From Clostridiales bacterium (GTDB taxonomy: Bacteria > Bacillota > Clostridia > Christensenellales > CAG-138): a stretch of DNA of 64,000 nt. Each line of letters opens with the position of its first letter. Within the stretch, counting starts at the first letter, position 1. The notes beneath the pieces were generated by a model that was given only the letters and a program-made list of their open reading frames with translations, was not told the origin of the DNA and did not search any database. Position numbers and translations under genes: made by a program. The stretch is taken from assembly GCA_012838425.1 (NCBI GenBank), contig DUPG01000026.1, forward strand, positions 1 to 64,000. Direction: 5' to 3'. Below are positions 16,093 to 25,136 of this stretch, piece by piece.

Positions 16093-16965
16093 ATGAACGA
16101 CTATATTTTGCTGACTGATTCGTCCTGCGATTTGCCCGCAGAAATGTATGCTGAGCTTGACCTTAAATATGTTCCGCTGACTTTTCATCACAACGACGAG
16201 GTGTATAAGAACTACCACGACGAGCGCGACATTCGCATAAAGGACTTTTATGAGCAAATGCGGCATGGCAAGGTGTTTAAGACTTCTGCGCTGAACATAC
16301 AGGACTTTGCTTCTGCTATGGAGCCATTTTTAACAGAAGGTAAGGACATACTGTATATCGGCTTTTCTTCGGGTTTAAGCAGCACATACAACGCATCTGA
16401 AACCGCTGCCAACGAGTTGAAGGAGAAATACCCCGACAGGAAAATCTATACCGTTGATTCGAAATCTGCTTCATTAGGGCAAGGCCTATTAGTGTATTTG
16501 GCGGCTAAGCAAAGGCAGCTTGGAAAATCAATTGAGGAAGTGCGCGATTATGCTGAAGAAATGAAGCTGAAGGTGTGTCATTACTTCACCGTTGACGATA
16601 TGAAGTACTTAAAGCGCGGCGGAAGGATTTCCGGAGCGACTGCCGCAATAGCAACCGTTCTGAACATAAAGCCGGTTATGCATGTTGACAACAACGGCAA
16701 ATTGGTTGCAATAGAAAAGGCAAGAGGACGCAAAGCAGCAGTAAAATCGCTCATAAACAGGGCTGTTGAGGGCGCGGTGCAGCCAAATGAGCAGGTATTC
16801 TTCATAAGTCATGGCGACTGTATAGAAGAAGCCCAGCAATTAGGCGAAACGCTAAAAGAGCAATTAAAAGTAAAGCAAATAGTTTACAACAACATAGGCC
16901 CTGTTATTGGCTCGCACTCAGGCCCGGGAACGCTTGCTATGTTCTTCATAGGAAAACAAAGATAG
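16093..16965 (+). CDS. DegV family fatty-acid-binding protein
   Basis: DegV-family proteins bind a fatty acid between two domains and, as FakB, present it to the kinase FakA for phosphorylation. The 290-residue protein shows ILLTDSSCDLP at the N-terminus, FKTSALNIQDF, and GFSSGLSSTYN, the residues around the carboxylate. RGGRISGATA is the second-domain signature. The ORF track begins at 16033, but the ATG at 16093 after AGAGGTGA fits the family N-terminus. It is transcribed alone from a perfect promoter and ends in a strong terminator. Confidence 0.94.
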   Translation: MNDYILLTDSSCDLPAEMYAELDLKYVPLTFHHNDEVYKNYHDERDIRIKDFYEQMRHGKVFKTSALNIQDFASAMEPFLTEGKDILYIGFSSGLSSTYNASETAANELKEKYPDRKIYTVDSKSASLGQGLLVYLAAKQRQLGKSIEEVRDYAEEMKLKVCHYFTVDDMKYLKRGGRISGATAAIATVLNIKPVMHVDNNGKLVAIEKARGRKAAVKSLINRAVEGAVQPNEQVFFISHGDCIEEAQQLGETLKEQLKVKQIVYNNIGPVIGSHSGPGTLAMFFIGKQR

Positions 16966-17008
16966 TAAGAGTTTCGATTCAACTATTGAGTTATTCAGTA
17001 TAAAAAAC

Positions 17009-17030
17009 AAGCCCCAAGCGGGGCTTTTAT
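17009..17030. terminator. Bidirectional terminator between degV and vanW genes
   Basis: AAGCCCC-AAGC-GGGGCTT is followed by TTAT on the plus strand and by a longer T-run (GTTTTTTAT) on the minus strand. It serves both the DegV gene and the convergent VanW gene. Confidence 0.9.
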
Positions 17031-17035
17031 TCTTA

Positions 17036-18733
17036 TCAATCGCCGGGATCCGGTGTGGGCTCGGGCGTAGGCTCAGGCGTTGGCTTTGGCGTGGGCGGAG
17101 GTGTAGGTACAGGTGTCGGCTTGGGTGTTGGCGACGGCTTGGGCGTAGAAGTGGGCGTCGGCGATGGCAGCGATGAATACTTGGGTACCCAATTGCCGTT
17201 TTCATCGATTATTACTTCTTTATAAGGATCCAGCTTCGTGCCGGGCACATAGCCGGGATACACATAATAGCGTTTTGGGTGCATCCTGTATTTAGAGGTA
17301 TCTACGAACTTCGTATCTACCAGATTATCGCCCTTGTAATAATACTTGTATGAATCATAAACATAGCCTGTTATGGCTTCGTTTCTCAATACCCACTGCC
17401 CTTCCTTGAGCTTGGGCGATTCGGTGTAAACCGTTTCGGTGGGCTCTATCCTTTCAACAAATGTCGCGCTGAACTCTATTCTGTCAAATGTTTCTGGGAA
17501 CCTCTGCCCGTATATTGCCGCATAGACTTCTTCCTTCTTTGTGTCTAACCATGTGAACACATACACGGGATAATCTGTATTGTTGCGCCATATGAAGTCT
17601 ATCGTATCTGTATTTATTGTAGCGTCTAAGCCCGGGTCAATATATGAGCTTGGCTTTGAGTGATTTCTGCGGTAAATAATCTCATAATCTGACCTGACAA
17701 CTGCGTTATAAAGCGTTGTCGAAACTTGGCATACGCCGCCACCCGGCTGATCCTCATATGCCGCGCCACCGGAAATAACCGCGGGAGCATCGAGCCAGCC
17801 GTTTGCAGTTGTGCGCCTGCCAATTACTCCCTCAGTTGAGAATACTTCGCCCGGGAGCACTACTGTTTTGCATATCATATTTGCAGCTTTTGTGATGTTG
17901 AATACTCTGTTATAGCTGTTTCCAGAGTGATAAGAGGTTTTGAAATAAGCGCGCAGCACTACATTTTTCTTCATCTCTTCAAGTGTGATTTCAGGCTCAA
18001 CCTCAACCACAGGAAGCTCAACCTCACCATACTCTTTATTTGAAACCATTGATGTTAATGCTTCAAGAAGCGTATCTTTATCAACCGCTATGCCCTTCTT
18101 TGAGTTTGTAAAAACAAAGGGATAGCCGTTAATCACGGTAGAATAATTAAACTCCGTAATGCTTGGGTCTATTGAGGCTGTTGCGTTTTTGGGCGCAATA
18201 TAAACCTCATTCGCTATATTGTCGATAGCTTCAGAAAGCTTAGATGGCTCAATGGTATAGGTTATTGCAAAGCTCTTATTTATTGTGCCGCTTGGGTTTT
18301 CGCTCTGCAAGCTCAAAAGACCGCCCGATTTGCCTATCTTCAAGGCTTCGGCTAATACTTCATCGGTATTGAAGCGCACATCAAATGCTGTGTGATCGAT
18401 AGTGAAGCTCTTTTCACCATAGGTCAATGTATAATTGATTTGCGATTTTATCTGATCTTCTACCTGTGTCAGCTTGGTTTTTGCTTCATTAAATGTCAAT
18501 CCGCTAATATCTACGCCCTCAACGGTTATGCCGCTGTGATATCTGCCGGATTTGATAATGTTTATGCGCTGCTCTTCCTTCTTAAATTCGCTTACGCTTA
18601 TGCCGCCTATTATAAACACCATAACTATTGCAGCGAGCAAAACAGTTGCTGTTGCAATCAATAAAGCAAGCACACGCCTTTTCTTTGATTTGGTTATGTT
18701 ACGCTTTTTAGCTGGTTGATTATTATTCTCCAT
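17036..18733 (-). CDS. VanW-family membrane-anchored wall protein with Pro/Thr tail
   Basis: The 565-residue protein has a basic cytosolic N-terminus, one membrane segment (about 24-47), a peptidoglycan-binding-type domain (about 65-220, GITVEGVDISGLTFNEAKTKL) and a VanW domain (about 270-410) with the signature GGGVCQVSTTLYNA. The last 40 residues are an almost pure Pro/Thr/Lys/Glu stretch, the kind that extends through a cell wall; most VanW proteins lack it. VanW proteins occur near vancomycin resistance loci but their reaction is unknown. No vanA/H/X-like gene is near, so a role in wall or spore surface is more likely than resistance. Confidence 0.9.
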   Translation of the reverse strand: MENNNQPAKKRNITKSKKRRVLALLIATATVLLAAIVMVFIIGGISVSEFKKEEQRINIIKSGRYHSGITVEGVDISGLTFNEAKTKLTQVEDQIKSQINYTLTYGEKSFTIDHTAFDVRFNTDEVLAEALKIGKSGGLLSLQSENPSGTINKSFAITYTIEPSKLSEAIDNIANEVYIAPKNATASIDPSITEFNYSTVINGYPFVFTNSKKGIAVDKDTLLEALTSMVSNKEYGEVELPVVEVEPEITLEEMKKNVVLRAYFKTSYHSGNSYNRVFNITKAANMICKTVVLPGEVFSTEGVIGRRTTANGWLDAPAVISGGAAYEDQPGGGVCQVSTTLYNAVVRSDYEIIYRRNHSKPSSYIDPGLDATINTDTIDFIWRNNTDYPVYVFTWLDTKKEEVYAAIYGQRFPETFDRIEFSATFVERIEPTETVYTESPKLKEGQWVLRNEAITGYVYDSYKYYYKGDNLVDTKFVDTSKYRMHPKRYYVYPGYVPGTKLDPYKEVIIDENGNWVPKYSSLPSPTPTSTPKPSPTPKPTPVPTPPPTPKPTPEPTPEPTPDPGD

Positions 18734-18776
18734 TATTAACCCCCATCACAAATGAGCATTCATTTTGCTTCCAATT

Positions 18777-18807
18777 ATTATATCATTGTACGCTTGATAT
18801 GCAAGCG
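18777..18807 (-). promoter_or_regulatory. VanW gene promoter overlapped by a palindrome
   Basis: TTGCAT (18804-18799), 16 nt and TATAAT (18782-18777) lie upstream of the VanW gene. The -35 box is inside a perfect palindrome, CGCTTG-N5-CAAGCG (18791-18807), which could be a repressor site. Confidence 0.6.
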
Positions 18808-18887
18808 ATTTTGTCTCCTGTACTCCGCAAAGGTGAGTAAATCACGCATAATAGCAGGATAACCCACTATCTAAAAAAACCAGCGCT

Positions 18888-20015
18888 TTACAGCCTTTCC
18901 AACATCTGAGCCGCAAGCAGGTATGCCCCGGAATTCACGAAATCTATTGCCTTTGCGTATATTCTTTCGGTTTGGGCATCTAATTTGCCGCTTATTACAG
19001 TGTTCGCATTCGCTATTCTCAGTATTTTTATTATTCCCGTAAGCACATTCGTTGATTTATCGTCAATCACAATTCCTTGCGCGAACTTCAAAGCCTCGAC
19101 TAAGCGTTTTTCAGCGATTTTATACTGATACACTTCGATAAAGCGCATAATTACATACAGTTTAGCATTGAAGCGTTCAGTTACATCTGCGAATTCTTCT
19201 TCAAATTTGTCGAACATCTTAACCGCAAAATCATATGCCCCGCTGTTAAAAAATCCCATGCATTTGCTGTGCATATTAGCGGTTTTCTCATTCATATACG
19301 GAAGGAGAGATTCGGTTGTGGGCATTACTGCAACATCGCGCAGGTCTTCATTTTCTTCTATTTCTTCGATTTCTTCGGGCTTTGGCTTTTTGCTTTTAAT
19401 TACAGACTCGTTGTAGTCGGTGATTGTTCTAACTATAGGCGCTGATATAAATGCCGCAGCCGCTGCTTCAATAGCTATGCAAATGAACATCGGGAAAGAG
19501 AAGAATGTATTTGCGAAGTCGGCGCCCTTATTTGCAAATGCCAACGAAGCGCCCATAAGTATTGCAAAAGCTAATGTATATGCCAATGAACCGCCAATAG
19601 CCGCATAGGATATTATCGTACTCTTTGTTAGCCTTTTTCTCCTATACTGGTTTGTGCGGTTCAGCTTTAATAGCTTCAAATAAATATAGTTAGTCGCAAC
19701 AGGGAGCACCAATGCCGGCACAACAGCTGTTAAGAACACCGCAAAAGAGCTATGCGGAAGCAAAAGACTTGCGAATACAGTTTGCTTTGCTAACGATTTA
19801 TTGAAGGCTGCAAGCATAGAAGCTAACCCGAGAGCAAAGCCTGCTGCTGCTCCTGTTTTTACGCCTAATAGCAGCGTAATAATTATAACAGGTATGTGCA
19901 TTATTGTAAGGTTGATAGAACCCAACGGTATCAATCCTACAGGAGTCATACCTATAAGGAACACAAGCGATGCTATTATGCCTGCTAATGCAGTTTTTCT
20001 TGCGTATTCTTTCAT
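18888..20015 (-). CDS. ECF transporter S-component with C-terminal helical-repeat extension
   Basis: Residues 1-200 are a six-helix membrane domain like the substrate-binding S-component of ECF vitamin transporters (GMTPVGLIPLG, NLTIMHIPVII). Its substrate is not evident. After an acidic linker (EEIEEIEENED) comes about 150 residues of soluble helices. They contain two copies of one unit, FFNSGAYDFAVKMFDKF and FVNSGAYLLAAQMLERL, which resemble TPR repeats. S-components normally end after the membrane domain, so this is an unusual fusion. It directly follows a paralogue with no gap and lacks a clear ribosome binding site, which suggests translational coupling. Confidence 0.85.
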   Translation of the reverse strand: MKEYARKTALAGIIASLVFLIGMTPVGLIPLGSINLTIMHIPVIIITLLLGVKTGAAAGFALGLASMLAAFNKSLAKQTVFASLLLPHSSFAVFLTAVVPALVLPVATNYIYLKLLKLNRTNQYRRKRLTKSTIISYAAIGGSLAYTLAFAILMGASLAFANKGADFANTFFSFPMFICIAIEAAAAAFISAPIVRTITDYNESVIKSKKPKPEEIEEIEENEDLRDVAVMPTTESLLPYMNEKTANMHSKCMGFFNSGAYDFAVKMFDKFEEEFADVTERFNAKLYVIMRFIEVYQYKIAEKRLVEALKFAQGIVIDDKSTNVLTGIIKILRIANANTVISGKLDAQTERIYAKAIDFVNSGAYLLAAQMLERL

Positions 20016-20615
20016 TTAGTTAGTATCAATATCCCTGTATTTCAATAACTGCTTTGCTACAGGTATAGATATAATACCTGCAACGGTTGCTTCGGCTATA
20101 ACTGCAATTAGTATTACAAATGTAAATATTTTTTCTGCGAATGTACCCCACACACCATAAGCATTAAACAATAAGGCCATTATTCCCAAATATCCTACTG
20201 TATTGGTGAAAGAACCCACGACCGCGGCAATACCAATACCCGCTGTCGGCAGCTTCTTTTTTAGCAAGCTATATACCGCATGGGTTGTAAGCGGGATTAA
20301 GAGCCTTGGCAGTAGACACATCATAATAACTGCAAAGGGACCCCATGGCGTTTGGGAAATGAGTGCAGTCGCCAAACCAGATGGAGGCGTAAGCGATAGC
20401 CCGAATGCCGACAATGCGCTCGCTATTCCAAATGCTGCGCCAAGCAACAGCCCCATCTTCCAGCCCAATACTATCGTGCCGATTATTACGGGGATATGCA
20501 CGATTGTAAGGTTCAAAAAGCCTAAGGGTATAAGCCCTACAGGTGTCATTGCGAGCAGGAAAACGAGCCCTGTAAATATGCCTGCGATAGTTAATGTTTT
20601 TGTCTTCATTTCCAT
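20016..20615 (-). CDS. ECF transporter S-component
   Basis: This 199-residue membrane protein with about six hydrophobic segments closely resembles the N-terminal domain of the next gene: AMTPVGLIPLGFLNLTIVHIPVII matches its paralogue almost word for word (quoted in part: MTPVGLIPLG). It should bind a vitamin or similar micronutrient and work with an EcfA/EcfT energising module, which is not in this window. The ATG at 20615 follows AAGGAAG by ten bases; the ORF track begins at an upstream TTG that is too close. No riboswitch was recognised upstream, so the ligand cannot be inferred from regulation. Confidence 0.85.
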   Translation of the reverse strand: MEMKTKTLTIAGIFTGLVFLLAMTPVGLIPLGFLNLTIVHIPVIIGTIVLGWKMGLLLGAAFGIASALSAFGLSLTPPSGLATALISQTPWGPFAVIMMCLLPRLLIPLTTHAVYSLLKKKLPTAGIGIAAVVGSFTNTVGYLGIMALLFNAYGVWGTFAEKIFTFVILIAVIAEATVAGIISIPVAKQLLKYRDIDTN

Positions 20616-20656
20616 AGCACACAATCTTCCTTAATAAATTCTTATAATACGCTTTA

Positions 20657-20685
20657 ATTATGCTTGTTATTACATAGATTGTCAA
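20657..20685 (-). promoter_or_regulatory. Promoter of the S-component pair
   Basis: On the minus strand TTGACA (20685-20680), 17 nt and CATAAT (20662-20657) lie about 40 bases before the ATG at 20615. Confidence 0.65.
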
Positions 20686-20831
20686 GCGATATATAAAATG
20701 TATGCATAAAACTGATTATAAGGTAAACACCAGGTTTTCAGGGGTTTTGAGAAGCACTGATTTTCCCCGGAGGTATTTTGGCAAACTGCCTTAAAAAAGG
20801 TCATTCTGTGTTTCTTCTACTAAGTGATATC

Positions 20832-20860
20832 TTGTTATTACCTAATAAATAGGATATAAT
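20832..20860 (+). promoter_or_regulatory. Promoter of the M18 aminopeptidase gene
   Basis: TTGTTA (20832-20837), 17 nt and TATAAT (20855-20860) lie 27 bases before the start codon at 20888. Confidence 0.65.
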
Positions 20861-20887
20861 TAAATCGATTAAATATTGGAGGACGCT

Positions 20888-22183
20888 ATGAAGCAATACA
20901 TTCAGAAACTATCCGATTTCCTAAGCTCTTCGCCTACTGCGTTTCATGCTGTGGCGAATATAAAGGCCGAATTAGATAAAAACGGTTTTATAGATGCAGC
21001 TACAAGCAAGGAGCTTGCTCCCGGCGGAAAGTATTATCTTATTAAGAACCAATCCTCACTCATTGCATTTATTATGCCCCAAAGTACGCCGTTGGGCTTC
21101 TTAATTGCCGCAAGCCATAGCGACTCACCTACCTTTCAAATAAACAACAATGGTGAAATTGTTATAGACGAGAAATATGTAAAGCTGTCTGTTACTCCGT
21201 ATGGCGGAATGCTGTACTCGACTTGGCTTGACAGGCCGCTATCGATTGCAGGCAAGGTGCTAATTTCAGATGGTGATAAAATTAAGACTGTGCTTGTGAA
21301 CATTGAGCGCGACCTGATTATGATCCCCAACCTCGCTATACATATGAACAGAAACGCCAACAGCGGCTACGAATATAAGGCAAACAAGGATTTGCAGCCG
21401 CTATTCAGTAATGGAAGCTCAAAAGGAAAGCTGCTCGACATAGTAGCTGAGAACGCGAAAGTAAGCAAAGAAAGCATTTTAAGCGCAGAGCTATACCTTT
21501 ACAACCGTATGCCCTCATCGATTTGGGGGGCAAATGAGGAGTTCTTCTCAGCGACGCGTATTGACGACCTGTTATGCGCTTTCACATCATTTGAAGCGTT
21601 TATGCAGGCAGAAGCTAACACGCACATTCCAGTATTCATGTTAAGCGACAACGAAGAAGTAGGAAGCGACACAAAGCAGGGCGCAGGCTCGGAGTTCCTG
21701 CCGGATATTATGAAGCGCATATATTTGGCGTATGGTTGCTCTCATACAGATTATACGGTAGCGTTGGAAAACTCAATGATGCTTTCATGTGATAATGCCC
21801 ACGCAGCTCATCCAAACTATATGGAGTTCACGAACTCATGCAATAAGCCCTATCTCAATGGCGGAGTTGTAATAAAATACGGTGTGCGCTATGCTACGGA
21901 CTCGGTTTCGGAAGCATTGTTCAGAAAGCTTTGCGAAAAGCACGGTATTCCTGTTCAGACCTACGCCAACAGGGAGGATTTGCCCGGCGGCTCTACATTA
22001 GGCAATATATCAAACACCAAGGTAGGCGTAAATACCATAGATATTGGCGCTGCGCAGCTCGCTATGCACTCATCATATGAAACAATAGGCGTTTTCGATG
22101 TAGAGCATTTGATAAACGCAGTTAAAGCCTTTTACACAATAAACCTGCGTCATAATGGCAACGGTGAATACATTATTGAATAG
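20888..22183 (+). CDS. M18 family metallo-aminopeptidase
   Basis: The 431-residue protein is an aspartyl-aminopeptidase-type enzyme that removes N-terminal residues, usually acidic ones, in the cytosol. Two-zinc ligands and the catalytic region are visible in IAASHSDSPTFQI, LSDNEEVGSDTKQGAGS and SCDNAHAAHPNY; NREDLPGGSTLG and a late HSSYETIG complete the signature. The ATG at 20888 follows GGAGG by five bases; the ORF track start at 20876 has no site. The family forms dodecamers. Confidence 0.95.
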   Translation: MKQYIQKLSDFLSSSPTAFHAVANIKAELDKNGFIDAATSKELAPGGKYYLIKNQSSLIAFIMPQSTPLGFLIAASHSDSPTFQINNNGEIVIDEKYVKLSVTPYGGMLYSTWLDRPLSIAGKVLISDGDKIKTVLVNIERDLIMIPNLAIHMNRNANSGYEYKANKDLQPLFSNGSSKGKLLDIVAENAKVSKESILSAELYLYNRMPSSIWGANEEFFSATRIDDLLCAFTSFEAFMQAEANTHIPVFMLSDNEEVGSDTKQGAGSEFLPDIMKRIYLAYGCSHTDYTVALENSMMLSCDNAHAAHPNYMEFTNSCNKPYLNGGVVIKYGVRYATDSVSEALFRKLCEKHGIPVQTYANREDLPGGSTLGNISNTKVGVNTIDIGAAQLAMHSSYETIGVFDVEHLINAVKAFYTINLRHNGNGEYIIE

Positions 22184-22192
22184 AGTATATTG

Positions 22193-22498
22193 ATGCGGCA
22201 TAAGAGAGCTATACCTAAATACAGAAAGCATACGCCCACAAAGCGAATAAAGCACAAGGTAGTAAAGCCTAATGTTGTTTTTAAGCCTCACAGAAAGGTA
22301 AAAAGCGTACGGGAAGCAAAGCCTATCCCAATCGCGCGTCAACATAGGAAGCTGCCCAAAAAGCCTTTGCCTAAGGCACCCTTCAGGTATAAGCATAAGT
22401 CTGAATATACGCTTGACTGGAGCTTTGTGGGATTAACGCTTCTGTTGCTTGTTCTGTTGGGGGGATTTGGGTATTTGCTCTATTTCCTGCTAAAATAG
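22193..22498 (+). CDS. Small very basic single-pass membrane protein
   Basis: This 101-residue protein was not recognised. Residues 1-70 are rich in Lys, Arg, His and Pro, and residues about 76-100 are one hydrophobic membrane segment ending at the C-terminus. The shape suggests a tail-anchored protein with a cytosolic basic arm that could touch nucleic acid or acidic lipid. It sits nine bases after the aminopeptidase and before the M50 protease, and the ribosome binding site is weak. Base composition is like its neighbours, so it is probably real. Confidence 0.6.
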   Translation: MRHKRAIPKYRKHTPTKRIKHKVVKPNVVFKPHRKVKSVREAKPIPIARQHRKLPKKPLPKAPFRYKHKSEYTLDWSFVGLTLLLLVLLGGFGYLLYFLLK

Positions 22499-22560
22499 CC
22501 GCTTGCTATAACGCAGCATAGTATTTATAATGAATTATTGTTTTAAGGTGGTATTGCTTA

Positions 22561-23208
22561 GTGTTTAGGGATATATTTACCATAGAGTTTTGGATAAGCT
22601 TATTATATGTAGTTCCCGGGTTTCTTTTCGCGATTTCAATTCACGAATTCGCCCACGCTTACGCCGCGTACAAGCTGGGGGACCCTACCGCAAGGAACTT
22701 AGGCAGAATGACACTAAACCCGTTTGCGCACCTCGATATTGTAGGCACGCTCCTGCTGATATTCGTCGGCTTCGGCTTTGCAAAGCCCGTTCCCGTAAAT
22801 CCGCGAAATTATAAAGGCAACAAGAGCGTTGCAGACACTATCGTATCTTTAGCAGGCATAACAGCTAACTTTATAGTTGCGCTTTTGGGCCTGTTGTTGC
22901 TGAATGCTCTTTTTGCGCTTAACTTTTCAAACCAAACTATTTTGATAATGCTGCAATACTTGGTTATCATCAATATTACTTTAATGGTATTCAACTTGGT
23001 GCCTATACCGCCTCTTGACGGTTCGCATATCGCCGAAAACCTGCTTATAAGGCATGTCGGGGTTAGACCCTTTATGTTCATGCGCAAGTATCAGACCTAC
23101 CTGCTTATCGCTTTCTTTTTGATAATACGCAGTACGGGGTTGATTTCGACAGTAACACTTGCTATATACAACTTTCTAAACAGAGGCTTCGGCCTGATAT
23201 TCGGATGA
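22561..23208 (+). CDS. Site-2 protease-like M50 family membrane metalloprotease
   Basis: The 215-residue membrane protein has about five hydrophobic segments, the zinc motif HEFAH (near residue 29) and the second ligand region NLVPIPPLDGSH. It is the short YwhC/Rip-like form without PDZ domain. Members cut proteins inside the membrane, but the target is unknown. Translation starts at GTG after AAGGTGG. The gene overlaps scpA by a few bases, an order seen in other Clostridia. Confidence 0.92.
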   Translation: MFRDIFTIEFWISLLYVVPGFLFAISIHEFAHAYAAYKLGDPTARNLGRMTLNPFAHLDIVGTLLLIFVGFGFAKPVPVNPRNYKGNKSVADTIVSLAGITANFIVALLGLLLLNALFALNFSNQTILIMLQYLVIINITLMVFNLVPIPPLDGSHIAENLLIRHVGVRPFMFMRKYQTYLLIAFFLIIRSTGLISTVTLAIYNFLNRGFGLIFG

Positions 23209-23999
23209 TGGCATATAAAATTTCGATAAAACAATTTGACGGTCCGCTTGATTTGCTTCTGCACCTCATTGAGAAGGCAGAGCTTGATATTCGCGATGTT
23301 TTTGTGTCGGAAATCACTTCGCAATACCTCGAATATGTGTATTCAGCAGAAGACTTGGATTTAGACACAGCAAGCGACTTTTTAACCATGGCAGCAAGAC
23401 TCATGTATATTAAGTCGCGCTCGCTGCTGCCCAAGCCTCCCAGAGAAACCGATGAGGAGGAGGAAGACCCCGAAGAGCTGCTTATAAGGCAATTACGCGA
23501 ATACAAGGCATATAAGCAGGCTTCGCAAATGCTTTCAGAGCTTGAAAAGGACGCTTCGAAAGTATATACTAAGCTGCCGGAGGAATTCATACTGCCGCCT
23601 AAGGAAGTAATTTTCACCGGAGGAACGCCCACAGAGCTGTATTACGCCTTCTGCGAGCTATTGCACAGGGCAGAGCAAGGCGGAGCAAGGGACAATAAAG
23701 CGCTAACTCACGAAGTAACGCCCGACATATACACAGTAAGGGGCTGTATGGCTGAAATTCGGCAAATGCTGCGTGAAAAAGACGGCGAATGTGAGTTTTT
23801 TGAGCTCTTCGAGGACGACGCGCCGAAACTAAAGATAATAGTAATGTTCATGGCGTTGTTAGAAATGCTGCTGCGCCAAGAAATTGCAATAAATCAGTCG
23901 AAAACATTCGGAAAGCTGCATATTAAGGCATTAGAGCTGAAAGACGGCGAAGCATACAAAAACGTAAAGATGATGGACGAGGTTGTTTCTGATGAATAA
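23205..23999 (+). CDS. scpA: Segregation and condensation protein A
   Basis: ScpA is the kleisin subunit that bridges SMC heads in the bacterial condensin. The N-terminal signature FDGPLDLLLHLIEKAELDIRD binds the SMC neck, and the C-terminal winged helix contacts the SMC cap. The 264-residue length is typical. Two ATGs (23205, 23208) overlap the stop codon of the M50 gene, and scpB overlaps its end, giving tight coupling. SMC is not in the window. Confidence 0.96.
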   Translation: MMAYKISIKQFDGPLDLLLHLIEKAELDIRDVFVSEITSQYLEYVYSAEDLDLDTASDFLTMAARLMYIKSRSLLPKPPRETDEEEEDPEELLIRQLREYKAYKQASQMLSELEKDASKVYTKLPEEFILPPKEVIFTGGTPTELYYAFCELLHRAEQGGARDNKALTHEVTPDIYTVRGCMAEIRQMLREKDGECEFFELFEDDAPKLKIIVMFMALLEMLLRQEIAINQSKTFGKLHIKALELKDGEAYKNVKMMDEVVSDE

Positions 24000-24564
24000 T
24001 ACCGAATTACTTAACGCGCTTGAATGCGTACTGTTCGTTTCAGGCGAACCTGTATTGATTGAGGAGCTATGCAAGCTATTTGACGTTACTATGCTTGAAA
24101 TGACCTCTATGTTGAGCCAAGCCAGCAAGCTATATGAGGAACAGGACAGGGGCGTTCTGCTTCATATTACTGAGGAGAGTGTACAGCTTGTATCCAATAA
24201 AAAGTACTCAAAGTATGTGGAGGAGCTTTTGCAGCCTACGCAGTCGCGCACATTCTCTCAGGCTTTACTCGAAACGCTAACAATAGTCGCGTATAGACAG
24301 CCTATTACAAGAGCGGAAATTGACTTCATACGCGGAGTGCGCTCGGAATACTCGGTTTCGCAGCTAATGAAGCAGGGGTTCATCAAAGAATGCGGCAGAA
24401 AAGATATTGTAGGCAAGCCTCAGCTATTATGCACCACAGATAAATTTTTAAGAAAATTCGGGCTGAATACATTGAGCGATTTACCCAACTATGATTTATT
24501 ATCCGACCCTAACAGATTATCCCTTCCTGATGATGACGAAAAAGAGCTGATTGATACGGTTTAA
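23992..24564 (+). CDS. scpB: Segregation and condensation protein B
   Basis: ScpB dimerises through winged helices and binds the ScpA linker. The 190-residue protein shows the family landmarks LECVLFVSGEPV, TLTIVAYRQPITRAEI and the C-terminal FLRKFGLNTLSDLP. I start it at the ATG at 23992, which overlaps the scpA stop; the ORF track uses an upstream TTG. It converges on the cyclo-ligase gene with a four-base overlap and no terminator between them. Confidence 0.96.
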   Translation: MNNTELLNALECVLFVSGEPVLIEELCKLFDVTMLEMTSMLSQASKLYEEQDRGVLLHITEESVQLVSNKKYSKYVEELLQPTQSRTFSQALLETLTIVAYRQPITRAEIDFIRGVRSEYSVSQLMKQGFIKECGRKDIVGKPQLLCTTDKFLRKFGLNTLSDLPNYDLLSDPNRLSLPDDDEKELIDTV

Positions 24565-25136
24565 CGCTTGTAATAAGCATTGCTTGGCGCGAAAACTGCG
24601 TCAACTGTGCAGTCGTGCGGTTCGCGCGGGATTTCATCTGCTATTTGAGCATCGAATACCAATCCAGCCGCATAACCCTTTACTTTGCTTAAAAGCCTGT
24701 CATAATAGCCGCCGCCCCGTCCTAACCTATTGCAGTTCTTATCATAGGCGATAGCAGGCACTATAAATAAGTCAATGCTTTCATGATTGATGATTTCTGA
24801 ATTAGCTATGTCCGGCTCTTTTATTCCGAATGCGCCTACTACAAATGCGTTTTCGTGATTAGGCACGCAAAGGCATAGCCCTCCCTCTTCTGTGCAAAGA
24901 GGGAAAGCTACTTTTTTCCCTTGGCTCTGTGCCTGTTCGACTAAATATTTCGGGTCGCACTCGTACTTAATAGCATTGTACGCAAGAATTATGTGCGCAT
25001 TTTTGAATACATCTGTTTCACATAGCCTTTTGCATGCTAAAACGGATTCTTCAGCAAGGGCTATTTCGCTTTTTTGACGCAATAGCCCCTTTATCACTTT
25101 ACGCAGCTGCTTTTTTTGCGAAACTACATCTAACAT
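24561..25136 (-). CDS. 5-formyltetrahydrofolate cyclo-ligase
   Basis: This enzyme uses ATP to turn 5-formyl-THF into 5,10-methenyl-THF and so returns a storage folate to one-carbon metabolism. The 191-residue protein has the N-terminal basic helix (KKQLRKVIKG), the substrate loop IVPAIAYDKNCNRLGRG and the GRGGGYYDR motif that binds phosphate. Its start lies inside the last codons of the amidohydrolase gene upstream, so the two are co-transcribed. Confidence 0.94.
   Translation of the reverse strand: MLDVVSQKKQLRKVIKGLLRQKSEIALAEESVLACKRLCETDVFKNAHIILAYNAIKYECDPKYLVEQAQSQGKKVAFPLCTEEGGLCLCVPNHENAFVVGAFGIKEPDIANSEIINHESIDLFIVPAIAYDKNCNRLGRGGGYYDRLLSKVKGYAAGLVFDAQIADEIPREPHDCTVDAVFAPSNAYYKR

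Noticed and set aside
16918-17205. 95-residue ORF rich in Arg, Pro and His
   Set aside because: It is an out-of-frame reading of the Pro/Thr tail of the VanW gene.
20616-20887. Vitamin riboswitch upstream of the S-component genes
   Set aside because: I saw ordinary promoters but no recognisable riboswitch core such as RFN, TPP or cobalamin.
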